Positions 1 through 9,694 of a stretch of DNA of 54,094 bases are shown piece after piece. The position numbers were made by a program, and so were the translations under genes. The notes below the pieces were generated by a model. That model had not been told where the DNA came from. It was given only the letters and a program-made list of their open reading frames with translations, and ran no database searches. Where the stretch lies: contig CALUMM010000014.1 of assembly GCA_944321755.1 (NCBI GenBank), positions 1 through 54,094 of the forward strand, read 5' to 3'. This DNA comes from an uncultured Alistipes sp. Its GTDB lineage: Bacteria > Bacteroidota > Bacteroidia > Bacteroidales > Rikenellaceae. Position 1 is the first letter of the stretch, and each line of letters opens with the position of its first letter.

Positions 1-1987
1 TCAGAACCCACTGCAGCGAGGCCTTCTGACGCGCCCGGGGAACCGACTCGAAGCGCTTGACCTTCGTGCCGTCCTTCGCTTCGGAGAGATAGATGCCTCC
101 GACGTTGTAGAGCACATTGTTCACATAACGCCCGTACTGCTTCACGATCTGCGCATACAGCGACTTGCGGTATTCGGCCGTCGGGTCGTCCGTGATCCAC
201 TCGTTCAGGTGCGCGGCAATGTAACGGAGGTTCTTCACCCCGTACTCGCTGGCCTTCAGCGGATCGTCGCCCAAATCCTCCTCCATGGCCGAAGGATCGT
301 AACGGCTCGACATCTGCTGCTTCCCGTAACGGTAGATCGGATCCCCGGCCTTCTCGTCGACCCACGACTCCAGGGTCACGGCCTCCGCCCTCGGGCTCTG
401 CGCCCCGGGGAACCAGGTATAGAGCCATTTGATCGCATAATAGTCATACGGGCCCAGTTCGGGCGGCGTGAGCGTAACATCCGTATCCGTCGGCTGCGCC
501 ACGTAGTTGAAACGGGCATAATCCATGATCGACGGCGTGGTGCCGTTTTCCCGCGTGAACGCCGGATCACGCAACTTCTCCACCGGATAGGCTGCCGAGG
601 CTGCCATATTGTGCATCAAGCCCAGCGTATGCCCCACCTCGTGTGCCACCACATAGGCCAGCGACTCGAACATCACCTCATCAGGCAGGGTCTTGCTCCG
701 GACCCGCGGGTCAACCTGTGCCGTCTGCACGAAACGCCACTGGGTCAACATCTTGATCACATCGTTGTAGATCAGCACCGAAGCATTGAGAATTTCACCC
801 GTGCGCGGATCGACCCACGAGGGCCCCATCGCGTTGGCCACGGCGGACGGAACGTAGCGGATGCAGGAGTATTTCAGATTGTCGGGATCGAATGCCGGAT
901 CGTCCGCCGGAAAATCGCGCACCTGGATCGCCTCCTTGAACCCGATCCGCTCGAAAGCCTTGTTCCAGCGCAACGCTCCGGCCTTGATCGGAGCGACCCA
1001 CGGTTTGGGAAACAACGTGTCGACATAGAAGACGATCGGCTTTACGGGCCTCACCGCCTCTCCGCGCGCATAGGCCGCCGTGTCGGACGGAATCAGCCGC
1101 CAACGGTTCGCCAGCGAGTAGTTGACCAGCTCCTCGCCGTCGGTCGGGAGATGCTGCTTCAGCGTCAGGAAGATACCCAGACGGGAATCGGAAATGCGCG
1201 GTTTCATCGGCGCCTCGGGAAGCAGCATCAGCGTCCGCGTCACCTTGACCGTCACGGGTTTGTCGGAAAAAAGCGTACCGCCCAAAACGGATTTCGCACT
1301 CACCTCGTAGGTCATCGAGGTCTTCACCGAGACGTTGTCGGCGAACGACTTCACATCGTAAATATCCACCGTCGACTTGTTGGCCGAACTGCGCAGCGCG
1401 ATCGGGAATCCACCGTTCGGAATCGGCGAAACCGAATTGTCACTGCCGTTGAAGAGATTGCTCATATCGAAAACAACCGCCGTACTGTCCTTGTTGTAGG
1501 CCAGCAGTTTGTAACTCGACACGATCGGATTGCCGAAATTCCGCTCGATAAGGCTGCGCATCCGCATATTCCCTTCGTCGCAACTCATCCGGGAGTTGAT
1601 CCGGTGCATGTAGACCACACTGTCACCCAGCGAAAAGCCCACGTGCAACGGCGCCTGCGGCTTGTAACCATTGGTCGCAACCGTATTGTCGGTCGTTTCG
1701 GTCACGGTCGTCGAGAGCAGCATCTCCTTCCCCATCACCGACAGCGGCATCTCGAAATAGAGCTTCTTGCCCACGATGTGAAGCGTCATGAAGCCGTCGC
1801 CGGCCGTCACGCTCCGCTTGCCCCGGAAGAGTTTCTCATAGGGTGAAAGTTTCGACTTCTTGACCGTATCGGACTTTTGCTGTTCAGTTTGGGCCTTCTT
1901 CTTCCTTTTATTGCCGGCCTCGCTCGGTTGCGCACACAGCAACGCCGCCACAAGCAGCGTACAGACAAAGAGGGGGTTTTTCAACAT
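1..1987 (-). CDS. zinc-dependent metalloprotease (DUF5117/DUF5118 type), 3' end outside window
   Basis: Secreted metalloprotease paralog, cut by the left window edge; 662 residues are visible and the two complete neighbours suggest about 200 more. The ATG at 1987 gives a signal peptide (MLKNPLFVCTLLVAALLCAQ) followed by a basic linker. The catalytic motif HEVGHTLGLMH begins at residue 449 and fits the metzincin pattern HExxHxxGxxH. A later SIMDYARFNY segment supplies the Met-turn. The family usually carries DUF5118, DUF5117 and DUF4953 regions in that order. It is the last visible gene of the sigma-led operon, 9 bp after its paralog. It should cleave peptides in the periplasm or at the cell surface; the substrate is unknown. 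Family assignment is firm, export destination is inferred. Confidence 0.9.
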   Translation of the reverse strand, partial: MLKNPLFVCTLLVAALLCAQPSEAGNKRKKKAQTEQQKSDTVKKSKLSPYEKLFRGKRSVTAGDGFMTLHIVGKKLYFEMPLSVMGKEMLLSTTVTETTDNTVATNGYKPQAPLHVGFSLGDSVVYMHRINSRMSCDEGNMRMRSLIERNFGNPIVSSYKLLAYNKDSTAVVFDMSNLFNGSDNSVSPIPNGGFPIALRSSANKSTVDIYDVKSFADNVSVKTSMTYEVSAKSVLGGTLFSDKPVTVKVTRTLMLLPEAPMKPRISDSRLGIFLTLKQHLPTDGEELVNYSLANRWRLIPSDTAAYARGEAVRPVKPIVFYVDTLFPKPWVAPIKAGALRWNKAFERIGFKEAIQVRDFPADDPAFDPDNLKYSCIRYVPSAVANAMGPSWVDPRTGEILNASVLIYNDVIKMLTQWRFVQTAQVDPRVRSKTLPDEVMFESLAYVVAHEVGHTLGLMHNMAASAAYPVEKLRDPAFTRENGTTPSIMDYARFNYVAQPTDTDVTLTPPELGPYDYYAIKWLYTWFPGAQSPRAEAVTLESWVDEKAGDPIYRYGKQQMSSRYDPSAMEEDLGDDPLKASEYGVKNLRYIAAHLNEWITDDPTAEYRKSLYAQIVKQYGRYVNNVLYNVGGIYLSEAKDGTKVKRFESVPRARQKASLQWVL

Positions 1988-1996
1988 AGCACTGTT

Positions 1997-4564
1997 CTAT
2001 TTTTTCGGTTTCAACATTTTGTTCACGGTGAATAGCTGGGCCCGATAAAAGGGAATATCGGCAGGGTCCGCCGCATCGGCTACCCGTTTTTCAAGCAGAG
2101 GACGCAGACGCCTTAACAATCGGAGCGTCTCGACATCAGTCGATTCGTGGAGTTTGAACGTCGCCGTCTCGATCAAAGCCCGGCGAACGGAGGCATCCGG
2201 TCCGAAACCGCAGAGTTCCGGAGCATCGGCTGCCAACTCGAAATCCCCGCCGCTCCCGGCCGAAAGCAGGCGGGTCGCACCAACGGACGCCGCCCGCAGT
2301 TCGGAACGCTTCAGAAACTCTCGCTGAATAAACTTGTCGGCGGCCGTGAGCTTGCGGTTCTCGATCGTATTCTTCCAGATCGACTCGTACAGGTCGTCGA
2401 ACAACTCCGCCATCGGGTAGGGATCGTCCGACAGCGAATTCATGTAGGCTACGCGGCTGAACGAAGTGCCGATATCGCTCATAACCAGGTTCACAGCCTT
2501 GATCGGAGAGGGAACATTGACCGCAAACTTTCCGTAAACGGCGGGATTCTGCAACCTTTCGCACGTCAGCATTCGAGCCACGGTCCACTTCACCGCGCGT
2601 TTCTGCACCTCGCGCGGAACGCTCCGGTAACGCGCCCCGTCGGGAGCCTCTCCGCGATTATAGACATAGATTCCGCCCACGTGCCGCCAGGCCGTCTCCA
2701 GATAGAGCTGATACTGTTTCAGCAGGCGGGTCTCCATACTCTTCCGGTAGGAGCCGTCCGGATCGTTCGCAGGACCGATCCACGTCGGAAGATGCTCCAT
2801 GATATACTCCAGATTGCGGATCCCATACTCGCCGGACCGCACCGCATCGTCGCCCAGGTCCTCCCCGACAGCCGAAGGGTCCAGCCGGTTATAGGCATAT
2901 TTTTCCATCGGAGCGTAACGGTACATCGGGTCCCCCGCATGACGCGCGATCCAGGCATCCGAGGCAGCCTGCACCTCGCCCTCCGAAGCCGATTCGGGGA
3001 AATAGCGGTAGAGCCACGCTATCGCATACTCGTCGTAGACCCCCAGATCGGGAGGCGTGAGGCGTACCCCTTCGTCGCCGGGCTGGGCCACATAATTGAA
3101 ACGCGCGTAGTCCATGATCGAAGCCGTGGTCCCGAACTTGCGGGTGAAGGCCGCCGAACGCAGCGAATCGACCGGAATGGCGGCCGAACCGGCCATGTTG
3201 TGCGTCAACCCCAGGCAGTGTCCCATCTCGTGCGCCGCCACATAGGAGAGCGACTCCTCCAGAATCTCGCGGGGCATCGTCACGTTGCGCACCCGGGGGT
3301 CGAGCTGGGCCGTCTGCACAAACCGCCAGTGGTTGATCTTGACCGCAACGTGCTGATGCAGCACAATGGTGGCACCCCGAATCTCCCCCGTGCGGGGATC
3401 GGTCCAGAAGTGCCCTTCGGCATTTTCGAGGTTCGACGGAGCGTACCACACACACGACGTGTTGATCCCGTAGGGGTTGAACCCCGGATCGTCCGCCGGG
3501 AAGTCGAGCACCCGGATCGCATCGCGGAACCCGATCTTCTCGAAAGCCCGGTTCCAACGCAGAATGCCCCGTTTGACCGGCTCCCGCCAGCTCTCGGGCA
3601 TTGCCGGATCCATATACATCGTAATGGGATGCAACGGCGTCACCGACTCTCCGCGCCGATAGGCCGCCGTATCCGACGGCACGAGATTCCAACGTGCGGC
3701 ATATTCCACCTCCCCGACGGGCGCCCCGGCCTCGGGAAGCACTTTTTTCCTTATCGTAAAGGTCCCGATACGCGCATCGGCCGGGCGCGGACGCATGGGC
3801 TCCGCAGGAAGGGGTATGAGCGAAAAAACAACATCGACATCTGTTGGCACCATGGCGGCCAGCGGAAAGATGAAACGCCATTCATTGAGCGTATACTGGG
3901 TCCGGATGTGCACATACAGTTCCCCGCCGTTCTGCGAGACATCGACAATGCGCGCCAGGCCGGACTTGTGGCTCGCCGTGATGGAGAACGGATCATAACC
4001 CGCACTGATGGGCGAGAGCTCCGGAATGTCGGACGTGAAGAGGCGCGTCGCATCGACCACGGCCGCCGTACCGTCCTCGTTCATCGCCCGGATCCCAAAC
4101 CGGGCCAGCACATTGTCCCCGCTACCCGTATCGAGCGCCGAACCGACTCGTTGCGAAACACCCTCGCGCAACCACGTTTCGTTGCGCAGCTTCACCACAA
4201 CGGTACTGTCCTCCACCACAAAGGAGACACGGACCGGATCCCGCTGCCGCAAGCCCGGCACGCATCCCCGCACATACATCGTCGAAGCGGGGGTGGAGGC
4301 CAGCAGCAGGTCCCGGTTCCGGGACTCCAACGGCAGCTCCAGAAACACCTTGCCCTCGATCCGGTGGAGCGTAAAAAAGGCCCCCTTCGCACTCTCATAC
4401 GTCTTCCCGTCGAAAAGACGCGCATAAGGGCTCAATTTCGCCGCAGGCTGCTCCTTGCGGTCCTTGCGCCGCTCCCGGGAGGCCGCCCGGCTCTCGGAAA
4501 AAGCGGACAGTACAAGCACGGCCGCACAAAGAACTACGACCGGTTTCAGATATTTGTCGATCAT
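1997..4564 (-). CDS. zinc-dependent metalloprotease (DUF5117/DUF5118 type)
   Basis: Second of three tandem paralogs, 855 residues. The reading frame extends upstream to 4633, but I chose the ATG at 4564 because it begins a good signal peptide (MIDKYLKPVVVLCAAVLVLS) and lies 13 bp after the previous gene. The zinc site HEMGHCLGLTH starts at residue 445 and is followed by the Met-turn segment SIMDYARFNYVAQPGDEG. Conserved family blocks include RWNRAFEKIGF and DPRTGEI. It is exported and probably acts with the SusC/SusD pair of the same operon on peptides or glycoproteins. Divergence from its neighbours in the central part suggests a different specificity; this last point is inference. Confidence 0.92.
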   Translation of the reverse strand: MIDKYLKPVVVLCAAVLVLSAFSESRAASRERRKDRKEQPAAKLSPYARLFDGKTYESAKGAFFTLHRIEGKVFLELPLESRNRDLLLASTPASTMYVRGCVPGLRQRDPVRVSFVVEDSTVVVKLRNETWLREGVSQRVGSALDTGSGDNVLARFGIRAMNEDGTAAVVDATRLFTSDIPELSPISAGYDPFSITASHKSGLARIVDVSQNGGELYVHIRTQYTLNEWRFIFPLAAMVPTDVDVVFSLIPLPAEPMRPRPADARIGTFTIRKKVLPEAGAPVGEVEYAARWNLVPSDTAAYRRGESVTPLHPITMYMDPAMPESWREPVKRGILRWNRAFEKIGFRDAIRVLDFPADDPGFNPYGINTSCVWYAPSNLENAEGHFWTDPRTGEIRGATIVLHQHVAVKINHWRFVQTAQLDPRVRNVTMPREILEESLSYVAAHEMGHCLGLTHNMAGSAAIPVDSLRSAAFTRKFGTTASIMDYARFNYVAQPGDEGVRLTPPDLGVYDEYAIAWLYRYFPESASEGEVQAASDAWIARHAGDPMYRYAPMEKYAYNRLDPSAVGEDLGDDAVRSGEYGIRNLEYIMEHLPTWIGPANDPDGSYRKSMETRLLKQYQLYLETAWRHVGGIYVYNRGEAPDGARYRSVPREVQKRAVKWTVARMLTCERLQNPAVYGKFAVNVPSPIKAVNLVMSDIGTSFSRVAYMNSLSDDPYPMAELFDDLYESIWKNTIENRKLTAADKFIQREFLKRSELRAASVGATRLLSAGSGGDFELAADAPELCGFGPDASVRRALIETATFKLHESTDVETLRLLRRLRPLLEKRVADAADPADIPFYRAQLFTVNKMLKPKK

Positions 4565-4577
4565 CTTCTGAAAGGTA

Positions 4578-7169
4578 TTATTTCGGATTATCGGTTCCGA
4601 GCATCTGCTCCACGGAGTACAGCATGGCTTCATAATGGTTCCGATCCCGGGCCGAAACCCGGGGCATACGCGCCCGGAGCAGATCGCGCACCTCGATCAG
4701 GGCCGTCAGAAAAGCCGCATCCGTCCGATCGAGGGCTGTCACGTCGATGGTCGGCTGCCAGCCATAGCCTTTGCCCAATGCGGTCTCCCCGTCCGGCACG
4801 GAGGCGTCGTCCACTCCGAAAAGCCGAAGGTCCGACCCATCGGGCGCATAGGCCAGCAGAAAGAGCGTATTGCCGCCCATCTCCCGGATCCGCGTATTGA
4901 GCAGCCCGAGGAACTGCCGCTGCATGGAACGGCTCGCAGGCGTGAGGTCGCGCTCACCGACAATCCGCTCCCACAACTCCTCGTAGAGAACCCGCATACA
5001 GTCGTCGATCGTAAAGGGATCGCCCTGTGCCACGCAGGATGACAGGGTTACCCGGGCACAAAGGCTTGCCAGCCGTTTCTGGACAGGTTCCAGCAGCGTC
5101 TGTTGTGCATAGGTCTGATAAAAGCCGACCGGATAACCCGGCGCATAGGACCTTGCAAGCAGCCAGTCGCAATCGCACCATTCGCGCAGAACCCATCGCA
5201 GAGAAGCCTCCTGACGTGCCGCCGGGACCGATACGAAACGGGCGGCCTGTTCCGTGGCACGGCGCGAATTGTCCAACCGGACACCGCCCACCTGATAGAG
5301 CACGTGAAGAAGATAACGGTGGTACTGATCCACCAGTTTCGGGTACAGCTCCTCGCGCAGCCGGAATTCGGGATCGCCGGGCGCCAACCATCCGTCCATC
5401 CGGGCGGAGATCCATTTCAGATTGGCAACGCCACAGTCCGCCGATTTCAGGGCATCGTCGCCCAGGTCCTCCTCGATCACACTCGGATCGTAACGGCTCA
5501 GCACCTGTTGAGGAACGTAACGGTACATCGGGTCGCCCTCCTTCGCATCGATCAGCCGCTCGCCCATCGCAGCCTCCTGACGGACGCTCAGCCCGCCCGG
5601 ATACCAGCGGTAAAGCCATTCGATGGCATAAAAGTCGTAAACACCCAGTTCGGGAGGCGTCAGCCGCACACCGCGGTCTTCGGGCCGGGCCACATAGTTG
5701 AAACGCGCGTAGTCCATGATCGACGGCGTGATCCCGTAACGCGCCGTAAAACCCGCAGAACGGAGCGAGTCGGTCGGAATGGCCGCCGAAGCAGCCATGT
5801 TGTGCAACAATCCCAGACAATGCCCGACTTCATGCGCCGCAATGTAGGAAAGCGTCTCCAGCAACAGTTCTTCGGGCGGATCTGCCGTGCGGACCCGCGG
5901 ATCAAGCTGGGCCGTCTGGAAAAAGCGCCAGGCCGCAGCCAGACGTACCACATCGTTGCAGATCAGCACCGAAGCGCTGACAATCTCTCCCGTGGAGGGG
6001 TCCACCCACGAAGGACCCATGGCATTCTCGACCTGCGACGGAACGTAGCGGATACAGGAATAGGCCAGGTTTCCCGGATCGAACCCGGGATCGTTGCGCG
6101 GAAAATCGCGAACCTCCACAGCCTCCGCAAACCCGATCCGTTCGAAGGCCCGGTTCCAGCGCAACACTCCTCGCCGAATGGCCTCCCGCCAGGCTGCCGG
6201 AAAGAGCGTATCGAGGTGGAAAACAATCGGCTCCACGGGCCGCACACGCTCGCCCCGGGCATAGGCCGCCGTATCGGAAGGCTCCAACCGCCAACGGTTC
6301 GACAACGTATAGGTCTCGACCGGAGTTCCGTCGGGAATCCGCTGTTTCGCCGTAAGGAACGTCCCGATCCGCCGATCCGAAATCCGGGGTTTCATCTTCG
6401 TATCCGGCAACAGCAGCAGCGTCCGCTGCGCCTCGACGGTCATCCGGTAATCCTCAAGCATCAGCACCCCGCCGTCCTTGACGGTGCTCAGCCCCGAGAA
6501 GCGTGTGCGGACCGTAAGGCTGCGGGCATAAACCCCCATTTCCACAATCGCCGTCAGTTTGGAATCCGGCTTGAAGAAGATCTCGTAGCTCCGCACCTTC
6601 GGCCGGACCGGAGCCAGCACCGAATCGCTGCATACCGACAACAGCGGGGTCGCATCGAAAACCAACGCCGTACTGTCCGGATTATAGGCCAGGATGCGGA
6701 ACCCTTCCGAAACCGGATCCCCGAAATCCCGACGGACAAGCGCCTGCTCCTGCGGATCCCCCGCACGGGGCGACTCCAGACGGGCATCGACCCGGTGCAG
6801 GGCCAGCAGCGTGTCCCGCAGCATGAAACGCACATGCAACGGAGCCCCCGGACGATCACCTACCATACAGAAACGGCTGTCACTCGTCCGGGAAGTCGTG
6901 GACGATAGCAGCATCTCCCGCCCCAACAGAGACAAGGGAAGTTCGAGGTAGAGTTTCTCCCCCACCAGATAAAGCGAAGCAAAATCCCCCTCGGCTCGTT
7001 GCAAAACACCCTTCTCAAAGAGTTTCTCATACTTCCCGGGCCTCTTTGCCGCCTCGCTCCGCGCCTCTTTCGGGCGCTTCTTCCCGACATTCGAAAGGGC
7101 CGATGCCGACGTCATGCCGCCAAACAGCAGGCACGTCGCACCAATCGCCCACAGCAAACTCCTTCTCAT
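4578..7169 (-). CDS. zinc-dependent metalloprotease (DUF5117/DUF5118 type)
   Basis: First transcribed of the three tandem paralogs, 863 residues. The ATG at 7169 starts a signal peptide (MRRSLLWAIGATCLLFGGM) followed by a basic linker and the family N-terminal region (KYEKLFEKG). The catalytic motif HEVGHCLGLLH begins at residue 446, with SIMDYARFNYVARPEDRG as Met-turn region. It is complete and shows no missing catalytic residue. It follows the operon lipoprotein by 21 bp. The three copies share the core blocks and length but are clearly diverged, so the duplication is old. Biochemical function is a zinc peptidase by family; the substrate cannot be read from sequence. Confidence 0.92.
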   Translation of the reverse strand: MRRSLLWAIGATCLLFGGMTSASALSNVGKKRPKEARSEAAKRPGKYEKLFEKGVLQRAEGDFASLYLVGEKLYLELPLSLLGREMLLSSTTSRTSDSRFCMVGDRPGAPLHVRFMLRDTLLALHRVDARLESPRAGDPQEQALVRRDFGDPVSEGFRILAYNPDSTALVFDATPLLSVCSDSVLAPVRPKVRSYEIFFKPDSKLTAIVEMGVYARSLTVRTRFSGLSTVKDGGVLMLEDYRMTVEAQRTLLLLPDTKMKPRISDRRIGTFLTAKQRIPDGTPVETYTLSNRWRLEPSDTAAYARGERVRPVEPIVFHLDTLFPAAWREAIRRGVLRWNRAFERIGFAEAVEVRDFPRNDPGFDPGNLAYSCIRYVPSQVENAMGPSWVDPSTGEIVSASVLICNDVVRLAAAWRFFQTAQLDPRVRTADPPEELLLETLSYIAAHEVGHCLGLLHNMAASAAIPTDSLRSAGFTARYGITPSIMDYARFNYVARPEDRGVRLTPPELGVYDFYAIEWLYRWYPGGLSVRQEAAMGERLIDAKEGDPMYRYVPQQVLSRYDPSVIEEDLGDDALKSADCGVANLKWISARMDGWLAPGDPEFRLREELYPKLVDQYHRYLLHVLYQVGGVRLDNSRRATEQAARFVSVPAARQEASLRWVLREWCDCDWLLARSYAPGYPVGFYQTYAQQTLLEPVQKRLASLCARVTLSSCVAQGDPFTIDDCMRVLYEELWERIVGERDLTPASRSMQRQFLGLLNTRIREMGGNTLFLLAYAPDGSDLRLFGVDDASVPDGETALGKGYGWQPTIDVTALDRTDAAFLTALIEVRDLLRARMPRVSARDRNHYEAMLYSVEQMLGTDNPK

Positions 7170-7190
7170 CGAACAGCTACAGTTTGGAAT

Positions 7191-8141
7191 TTATTGCAGA
7201 CCGACCTTCACTTCGGCCCACACGCCCTTGAGCAGATCGTATTTCTCCAACAACAACGGATAATCGGCATACGTGCTCTTGAATCCCTCCTCGTCGTCGA
7301 GCATAATCTCAACCAAAAAGGTCTCCACGTCACGGCGCTGCCCGATGGTCCGGTACTCCCGCTTGCCCACGGTCGTCTCGATCTCCTGCGAGGTGTCATA
7401 GGTCAGGAACCCGTACTCTTTCCAATCCTTGTATTCGGGATCCGTCTCGGAGGTCCCGCCCTCCCGGATATCGTAGCGGAATTCATACAGATTCACCGTC
7501 GTCTCTCCGCCGCGGGCCGCCACCACCGCCTTCGAGTAGAACTCCTCCAACTTCCCGGCATATCGGGAACAGAGATATTCCGAAATCACCTCCCCGGTGA
7601 TGCCCGCAACCCAACGCGACTGCTCCGCCTCACTCATGCTTCCGATCGCTTGAAGACGCCCTACGACCGTCGCCATCATTCCCTTGTAGGCTGTGGCTTC
7701 GCCCCGCTGATTCTTGGTCTGGTCGATTTGAAGCCGGTCAACCAACAGAAAACAACGCGGACGAAGCGCTTTCGGAAGTTTCGGAATCACCTCGTCACGC
7801 ATCAGTTCGAGCGCCTGCATGACCGGAGCATCCTCCTCGCACAACTCATAAGTCGCAACCTCCACGTCGCTCGTAATCGAGTAATTCACGTCGAGAATCT
7901 CATAGTAAATGTAAGGTTGCCCCAACGCATCGAGCCCGCGGTCCATCGAGCCGATCGTATCGTTCCGGAAAATGGGAACCCCGGTCTCCCGGAAAATCTC
8001 ATAGCGAAGGTGATCGACCGGATCGGCAGAATCCGTCACCACGAACCAGTTCGGATCGAGACCCGACGGTTCGAGCCCCTTCTCCTTGGCGCAACCCCCG
8101 ATCAGCAGGGCCGCAATCCCCCAATATATCGTCTTTTTCAT
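7191..8141 (-). CDS. SusD-linked lipoprotein, possibly a degenerate zinc-metallopeptidase-like protein
   Basis: Lipoprotein of 316 residues with lipobox LIGGC (Cys17), so it sits in the outer or inner membrane facing outward. It lies 19 bp after the SusD gene and before the protease trio, a position often held in Bacteroidetes by 'putative zinc-binding metallopeptidase' lipoproteins (Peptidase_Mx1 type). The N-terminal half (FRNDTIGSMDRG, YEILDVNYSITSD) looks like that family to me, but no HExxH motif is present; the matching region reads VAGITGEVISEYL. It may therefore be a non-catalytic accessory or binding lipoprotein. The family link is from memory of the pattern and is weak; presence of the gene and its lipidation are secure. 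Confidence 0.7.
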   Translation of the reverse strand: MKKTIYWGIAALLIGGCAKEKGLEPSGLDPNWFVVTDSADPVDHLRYEIFRETGVPIFRNDTIGSMDRGLDALGQPYIYYEILDVNYSITSDVEVATYELCEEDAPVMQALELMRDEVIPKLPKALRPRCFLLVDRLQIDQTKNQRGEATAYKGMMATVVGRLQAIGSMSEAEQSRWVAGITGEVISEYLCSRYAGKLEEFYSKAVVAARGGETTVNLYEFRYDIREGGTSETDPEYKDWKEYGFLTYDTSQEIETTVGKREYRTIGQRRDVETFLVEIMLDDEEGFKSTYADYPLLLEKYDLLKGVWAEVKVGLQ

Positions 8142-8160
8142 ACGCTGCTTCTTCGATTAT

Positions 8161-9681
8161 CTATTGCAACAATTGTCTTTCCGGACGCGGATTGTCCACC
8201 AGAAGCCCCGCATTGTTCTGCAAGGCGTAGGTCGGCATCGGCAACAACCAGCCGCCGTCCTGCGGCCATTCGCCCAATTCGTGGTACCCCTCCAGAACAG
8301 CCACGTCGTTGCCCCACGAATAGTAGGGATGCCGAATCGTGGTCTTGAGCGGATATTTCGGCAATACGGCATAACGCCGCAGATCGAACCACCGATGCCC
8401 CGAGAAGGCCAGCTCACGCCGACGCTCCGCCCGGATGAAGTCGATCAACTCCTCTCCCGTGAAACTCTCGTAGGCGATATTCTCCATTCCGGTTTTTATC
8501 CGGTTCTCCCGGATCTTGCGAAGAGCTGCCGTTGCCGATGTCCAGTCGTCCTCCATGGCAGCCGCTTCGGCCTCGATCAGATAGGCCTCCGGCAACTTGA
8601 AACTCATCGGAGAAAACGCAGCACTCGTGGTCAGGTAATAAAAGGCCTTCCACGTCACGGAATTCTTCTTCCGGTCGGTTATCCACAAACTCTTGCGCAG
8701 ATCATCATCCGAATAGAGGTTGTAGAAGGCATCCGAAATCTTGAAATTGACATTCACCAAAGCCATCGTCGCATGGCTGTAACCCGTGCAGAAAATATAC
8801 TCGCACCAGCCCGCATCCCGGAACTCTTTCTGATAGGTGCTCTTGGAGGCCTGGTTCAGGTCGTACATCCGGAAGGTCGTACTCGACACCCGGGAGATCA
8901 CCTTGTTCGCCCAAATGCGGGCCTCCGTCCAGTTGCACTGATAAAGATAGATGCGGGCAAGCAGCAGTTCCGCAGCCGACGCATTCGCGTAGAGCTTGTT
9001 GTCCTTCTCGATGGGTTGCAGGCTCTCAGCAGCAACCTTCAGATCGGAGATGATCTGCTCATAGGCTTCCTCGACCGTATTCCGGGCAAAACCGCCCGGC
9101 TTGATCGCCGATTCGGTCTTCAGCGGCACGGCCAGATCGCTCCCCGCCGTTGCGGCCTGGTAGGGTGCTCCCCACAGATTCGTCAGGAAAAAGTAGTAGA
9201 GACCTCGCAGAAAATAGGCACTCCCCTTGATCCGCAGATACTCCGCACGATCCTTCTGATCCCCGGCGAAACGTTCCACCTCCTCAATCGTGGCATTGAC
9301 GACCGCCAACCGGGCATAGAACTCTTTCCAGGTCGTATTGCCGCCGTAGTCGTCCGTCGAGACGTTGCCGCCGATGGAGATCTCCTCCCAGAAAGGATAC
9401 TTCTCCCACTGGTGAAAACCCCGAATCTTCTCGGTTATCGTCTTGCCGGTCCCGGCTCCGACCCAAATCTCTTCGGTGTCGTCGTCCATGTAGTGAATCC
9501 AGTTGATCGGAACAACGGCCGAACGTGTCGGAAGGTAACCTCCCCCCAGCAACAGCGCATCGAGATCCTCCAACTCGTCCACATAGGAGAGCGTCTGGGA
9601 ATACTCCTCCAGAAAATCCCCGCATCCCGGCAAACCCATCGACAGAACGCCCGAAAACAGTATGACAATTATCTTTTTCAT
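8161..9681 (-). CDS. SusD/RagB-family nutrient-binding lipoprotein
   Basis: Surface lipoprotein of 506 residues that lids the SusC-type transporter. The frame runs open to 9801, but the ATG at 9681 begins MKKIIVILFSGVLSMGLPGC with a lipobox ending at Cys20, and lies 13 bp after the SusC gene. The C-terminal signature ELAFSGHRWFDLRRYAVLP is typical of the RagB/SusD C-terminal domain, and a helical TPR-like region (EAYLIEAEAAAMEDDWTSAT) precedes it. The ligand is unknown; three proteases in the operon make a peptide or glycoprotein ligand more likely than a plain polysaccharide. That ligand guess is inference. Confidence 0.95.
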   Translation of the reverse strand: MKKIIVILFSGVLSMGLPGCGDFLEEYSQTLSYVDELEDLDALLLGGGYLPTRSAVVPINWIHYMDDDTEEIWVGAGTGKTITEKIRGFHQWEKYPFWEEISIGGNVSTDDYGGNTTWKEFYARLAVVNATIEEVERFAGDQKDRAEYLRIKGSAYFLRGLYYFFLTNLWGAPYQAATAGSDLAVPLKTESAIKPGGFARNTVEEAYEQIISDLKVAAESLQPIEKDNKLYANASAAELLLARIYLYQCNWTEARIWANKVISRVSSTTFRMYDLNQASKSTYQKEFRDAGWCEYIFCTGYSHATMALVNVNFKISDAFYNLYSDDDLRKSLWITDRKKNSVTWKAFYYLTTSAAFSPMSFKLPEAYLIEAEAAAMEDDWTSATAALRKIRENRIKTGMENIAYESFTGEELIDFIRAERRRELAFSGHRWFDLRRYAVLPKYPLKTTIRHPYYSWGNDVAVLEGYHELGEWPQDGGWLLPMPTYALQNNAGLLVDNPRPERQLLQ

Positions 9682-9694
9682 GACATCGTATGCG

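Noticed and set aside
2147-4900. Long plus-strand open frame (917 codons) opposite the metalloproteases
   Set aside because: It is rich in Arg, His and Pro, has no known motif and mirrors a gene with signal peptide and catalytic residues. It is a shadow of GC-rich codon usage. The same holds for long plus-strand frames opposite the 1056-residue protein and the FAD oxidoreductase.
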